NCBI GenBank assembly: GCA_020086605.1
Contig: JACBWW010000004.1
Coordinates: 40,624,819-40,688,818 of the forward strand
Reading direction: 5' to 3'
DNA length: 64,000 bases
Source: Lanius collurio
Taxonomy: Eukaryota; Chordata; Aves; Passeriformes; Laniidae
Shown here: positions 61,651 to 64,000 of the stretch, in pieces
Numbering within the stretch: position 1 is the first letter of the stretch
Layout of the letters: each line of letters opens with the position of its first letter
The notes under the pieces: model-generated
What the model was told of the DNA's origin: nothing
Database searches by the model: none
What the model saw: only the letters and a program-made list of their open reading frames with translations
Made by a program: the position numbers and the translations under genes

Positions 61651-62284
61651 GAAGACTGCTATATAAGTGAAATTGCTTGTGACTGGAATGTGTTTTCAAA
61701 GTTTTGTTGGCGGCATCAGTAAATACTTCAAGTAGTTGTAGGTACAACTGTGAATATCAACAGATTTTTGTATTAGCTGAGGAAATGTCTAGAATGTCTG
61801 ATTGTCTTCTCCTGCCCATGCAATCCAGGGCTCAACCTCTTTCCAGCAACTATATTTTTTTACAGATACTGAAATTGCTAATGGATGAGCAAGGACCCTG
61901 GAAATAAAAGGGAGGGTCTGGGATCTTAGCTATGTGATAAGTCTGAGGTTGCAGTGAAGCATACTAACTTCTGCTTCCCATATTAAAAAACATTCCTATT
62001 TCTTTCTGTAACAAAAGATTCCAGAGATATCCTTAGATTACAGCCCCATGGTGGTAGTCTCTGAGCTGGGGGACCTGCAGCCCAGAGTAGAACTGATACT
62101 GCTGGACTTACCTGTTTCTTAGGGGGTTGCTTTAATGTGTCTGGCTTTTGGTTCGGGAACTGGCTTTATTGCTCCCCTCTTGAGCCACTTGCACCTCTCC
62201 TAAAGTCTTTGGCAACATGTGCAGACTCATTGCACATTGTGAATTTTTAGGAGAGAGAAGGATTTAGGGAGGAAACATGTTGAC

Positions 62285-63056
62285 TGCTGCTTGAATTGAC
62301 CTTGAATATTTCCAGGAATGAGGCATTTACAACCTCTTTGGACAACTTCCTCCAGTATTTCATCTCCTCGTTGTAAAAAATTTCTTCCTAATATGTAGTA
62401 TGAATCTACTCTTTTTTAATTTAAAAACATTACCCCTTACCCTGTTGCTACAGGTCATATTAAAAAGTCAGTCCTCATCTTTCTTTAAGCCCCATTTATC
62501 TACTGAAAGACTGCAGTTAGGTTTCCCTGGAGTATTTTCTTCTCCAGGCTGAAAAACCTGAACTCTTTTAGCCTTTCCCATTGGGTAAGGTGTTCCAGCT
62601 TGCTGATTCTTTCAGGGCCCTCCTCCTGACCCACTCCCAACAGGCCCACGTCTTCCTTGAACTGAGGACTCTAGAGCTGGATGTACTATTCCACATGGGC
62701 TCTCATCAGAGAAGAGGGGCAGACTCAACCCCTTCATCCTGCTGGCCCTGCTGGCCAGTACCCCCAAGTCCTTCTGGGCAGAGCTGCCCTCAATCCCTTC
62801 ATACCCCAGCCTGATACTGGAGGTTTCCCAACCCAGGTGCAGCACCCTGTAATTGGCCTTGTTGAACCTCATGAGGTTTCCATGGGCCCACTTTTAGAGC
62901 ATGTCCAGATCCCTATGGATGGCATCCCATCCCTCAGGTGTGTTGACTGCACCATTCAGCTTGCTGACATCTGCAAATTTGGTGAGGGTGTGCTGGATCC
63001 CACTGTCTGTGTATTGTCCCTGATGAAGACACTAAACAGTCCTGGCCAGGGCTGAG
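62285..63056 (-). mobile_element. CR1 LINE fragment (CR1-Y-like), antisense
   Basis: Reverse complement of CR1 from within the RT domain to near the 3' end. In + strand order: 'TTGACCTTGAATATTTCCAGG' near 62296, 'AAAAATTTCTTCCTAATATG' near 62376, 'CTTCTCCAGGCTGAAAAACC' near 62539, 'CCAACCCAGGTGCAGCACC' near 62828, 'TTGTTGAACCTCATGAGG' near 62858, and 'GATCCCACTGTCTGTGTATTG' near 62995. On the minus strand MRFNKANYRVLHLGWET (ending at 62872) is the conserved LMKFNKxKxxVLHLG block that follows the catalytic YADD of the RT; the catalytic box itself would lie past about 62950 and is not readable. About 770 bases; frame broken; inactive. Confidence 0.9.
62612..62872 (-). pseudogene. CR1 reverse-transcriptase remnant
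   Basis: An 86-codon minus-strand frame starting MRFNKANYRVLHLGWET and containing 'QKDLGVLASRASRMKG', both typical of the thumb-side region after the CR1 RT catalytic box. The connection to the later HLEYC/SLEKRRLRGD block is lost in this frame. Non-functional. Confidence 0.8.
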
Positions 63057-64000
63057 CAGAGACTGAAAACCTGTGGCAGCATGAGGCTGTCAGGTTAAAA
63101 ATCATATTCTCACTCTCTTTGCTTTGCTCTTAGTTATTTATATTCATGCAAAATGAATATACAAAAGCAAACAAATCAAAGACTCCATCACAAGGCTTTT
63201 TTGCCTCGTAGCTGAAACAGCCAGCCTGGCCCTGAACTTTGGTTCACCCTCCAGTCAGAAGAGATGATGTTTCTCTTAGACTTCTGGAAGAGGTACAGTT
63301 TTTACAAAGCCTGCATCACTGAATCAAACATAACCAAACAGTAGCTGCAAAGAGTGCATTGAGTGAGGAAACAAGAGATTTCTCTTAGGGCACATTGCTG
63401 AAGAAAAGGACAGGCAGAGCCAAACAGGTTTGATTAATGCTTTTAGGTGGTGATCTTTGTGTGTACATGAAATTTAAAAGTTGAGCATTTGGAATATGTT
63501 CATCAGTTGCTCACTGTTAGCTTTTTTCAGTGCTGTGGTGTGAAGCAAAGCTAGTAACTCACAAAAACCTCGCTCTTGTAGTAATGTTTGATCCTTAGTC
63601 ATTTTGTTCACTGAAACTACTGGGAATGGCTGTCACCTGTCACGTGCAAGCCTTTGCACACCCCTCTGCTGCAGAACGGGAGCAGTTGTCACATACATAC
63701 CCTGTTTTATATATTTCAGTAATAGCTTCTAGCAGGATTCTTTAAAATTTATTCTATTTCATGGATCACTTCTTAAAAAAGTCTGCTGAGGTTAATGCAG
63801 AGTGGGTTGTTTCATTAGGAGGATGGAACAGGTATGCAGAATTTTGAAGACAATGACAAGAGGCATTAGTGGGGGGAAACCAGTTCAACCATTAAAAGAC
63901 TTACAAGACTAAATTAATGAGGATGTGAAATAGTAGCTGCATTTTTTGTGAGCTGAAGGGGCCAGTGTCTTGTGGTTGTAAGTGTTAAATCATGGAGGAG
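63057..64000. other. Non-coding sequence to window end
   Basis: AT-leaning unique-looking sequence; no gene or repeat recognised. Confidence 0.5.

Larger units (their letters stand above)
56966..62284. other. Long AT-rich non-coding stretch
   Basis: No LINE, LTR or gene recognised. Features are simple: a diverged tandem pair at 57801 and the A/C-rich tract at 61591. 57.8-59.7 kb is especially AT-rich. Open frames such as 60818-61156 (112 codons) have no recognisable domain. Confidence 0.5.

Overview
This is a vertebrate, almost certainly bird, non-coding window: an intergenic desert or the inside of one or more very long introns. I find no convincing host protein-coding gene, no rRNA or tRNA gene, no CRISPR array and nothing bacterial. 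The bird call rests on repeats I recognise: several CR1 LINE copies (one keeps the (ATTCTATG)-type CR1 tail, and most have the avian pattern of a 5'-truncated copy with the 3' end retained), two LTRs of a large endogenous-retrovirus family common in neoavian genomes, and a third, shorter LTR of another avian family. Together with a few MIR-like relics this points to Neoaves. All identifications are from memory of family consensus patterns, not from a search.

Layout. 1-2 kb: a sense CR1 interrupted by a younger antisense CR1. 3.0-4.6 kb: the longest LINE copy, with a dead reverse-transcriptase gene. 5.6-8.3 kb: two LTRs of one family in opposite orientations. 8.3-14.9 kb: mostly unique sequence. 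14.86-15.16 kb: a solo LTR with a perfect 6-bp target-site duplication, the best-defined insertion here. 15-32 kb: mostly unique, with a CR1 3' end at 19.15-19.78 kb, MIR-like relics at 18.2 and 29.9 kb, long T tracts, and two small CpG-bearing islets at 28.2 and 29.2 kb, the first containing a possible alternative first exon. 32.6-33.0 kb: antisense CR1. 33-46 kb: unique, with microsatellites and a weak MIR-like relic at 45.2 kb. 46.3-47.0 kb: a very old antisense CR1. 47-62 kb: mostly unique, with a perfect 10-bp inverted repeat at 48.07 kb and candidate conserved regulatory segments at 52.9 and 56.8 kb. 62.3-63.1 kb: a CR1-Y-like antisense copy.

There is no operon-like or pathway logic. 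The interesting content is transposon archaeology (nesting, target duplications, inverted pairs, loss of catalytic residues) and a few unexplained islets that may be regulatory. No previously undescribed gene system is supported by the sequence alone.
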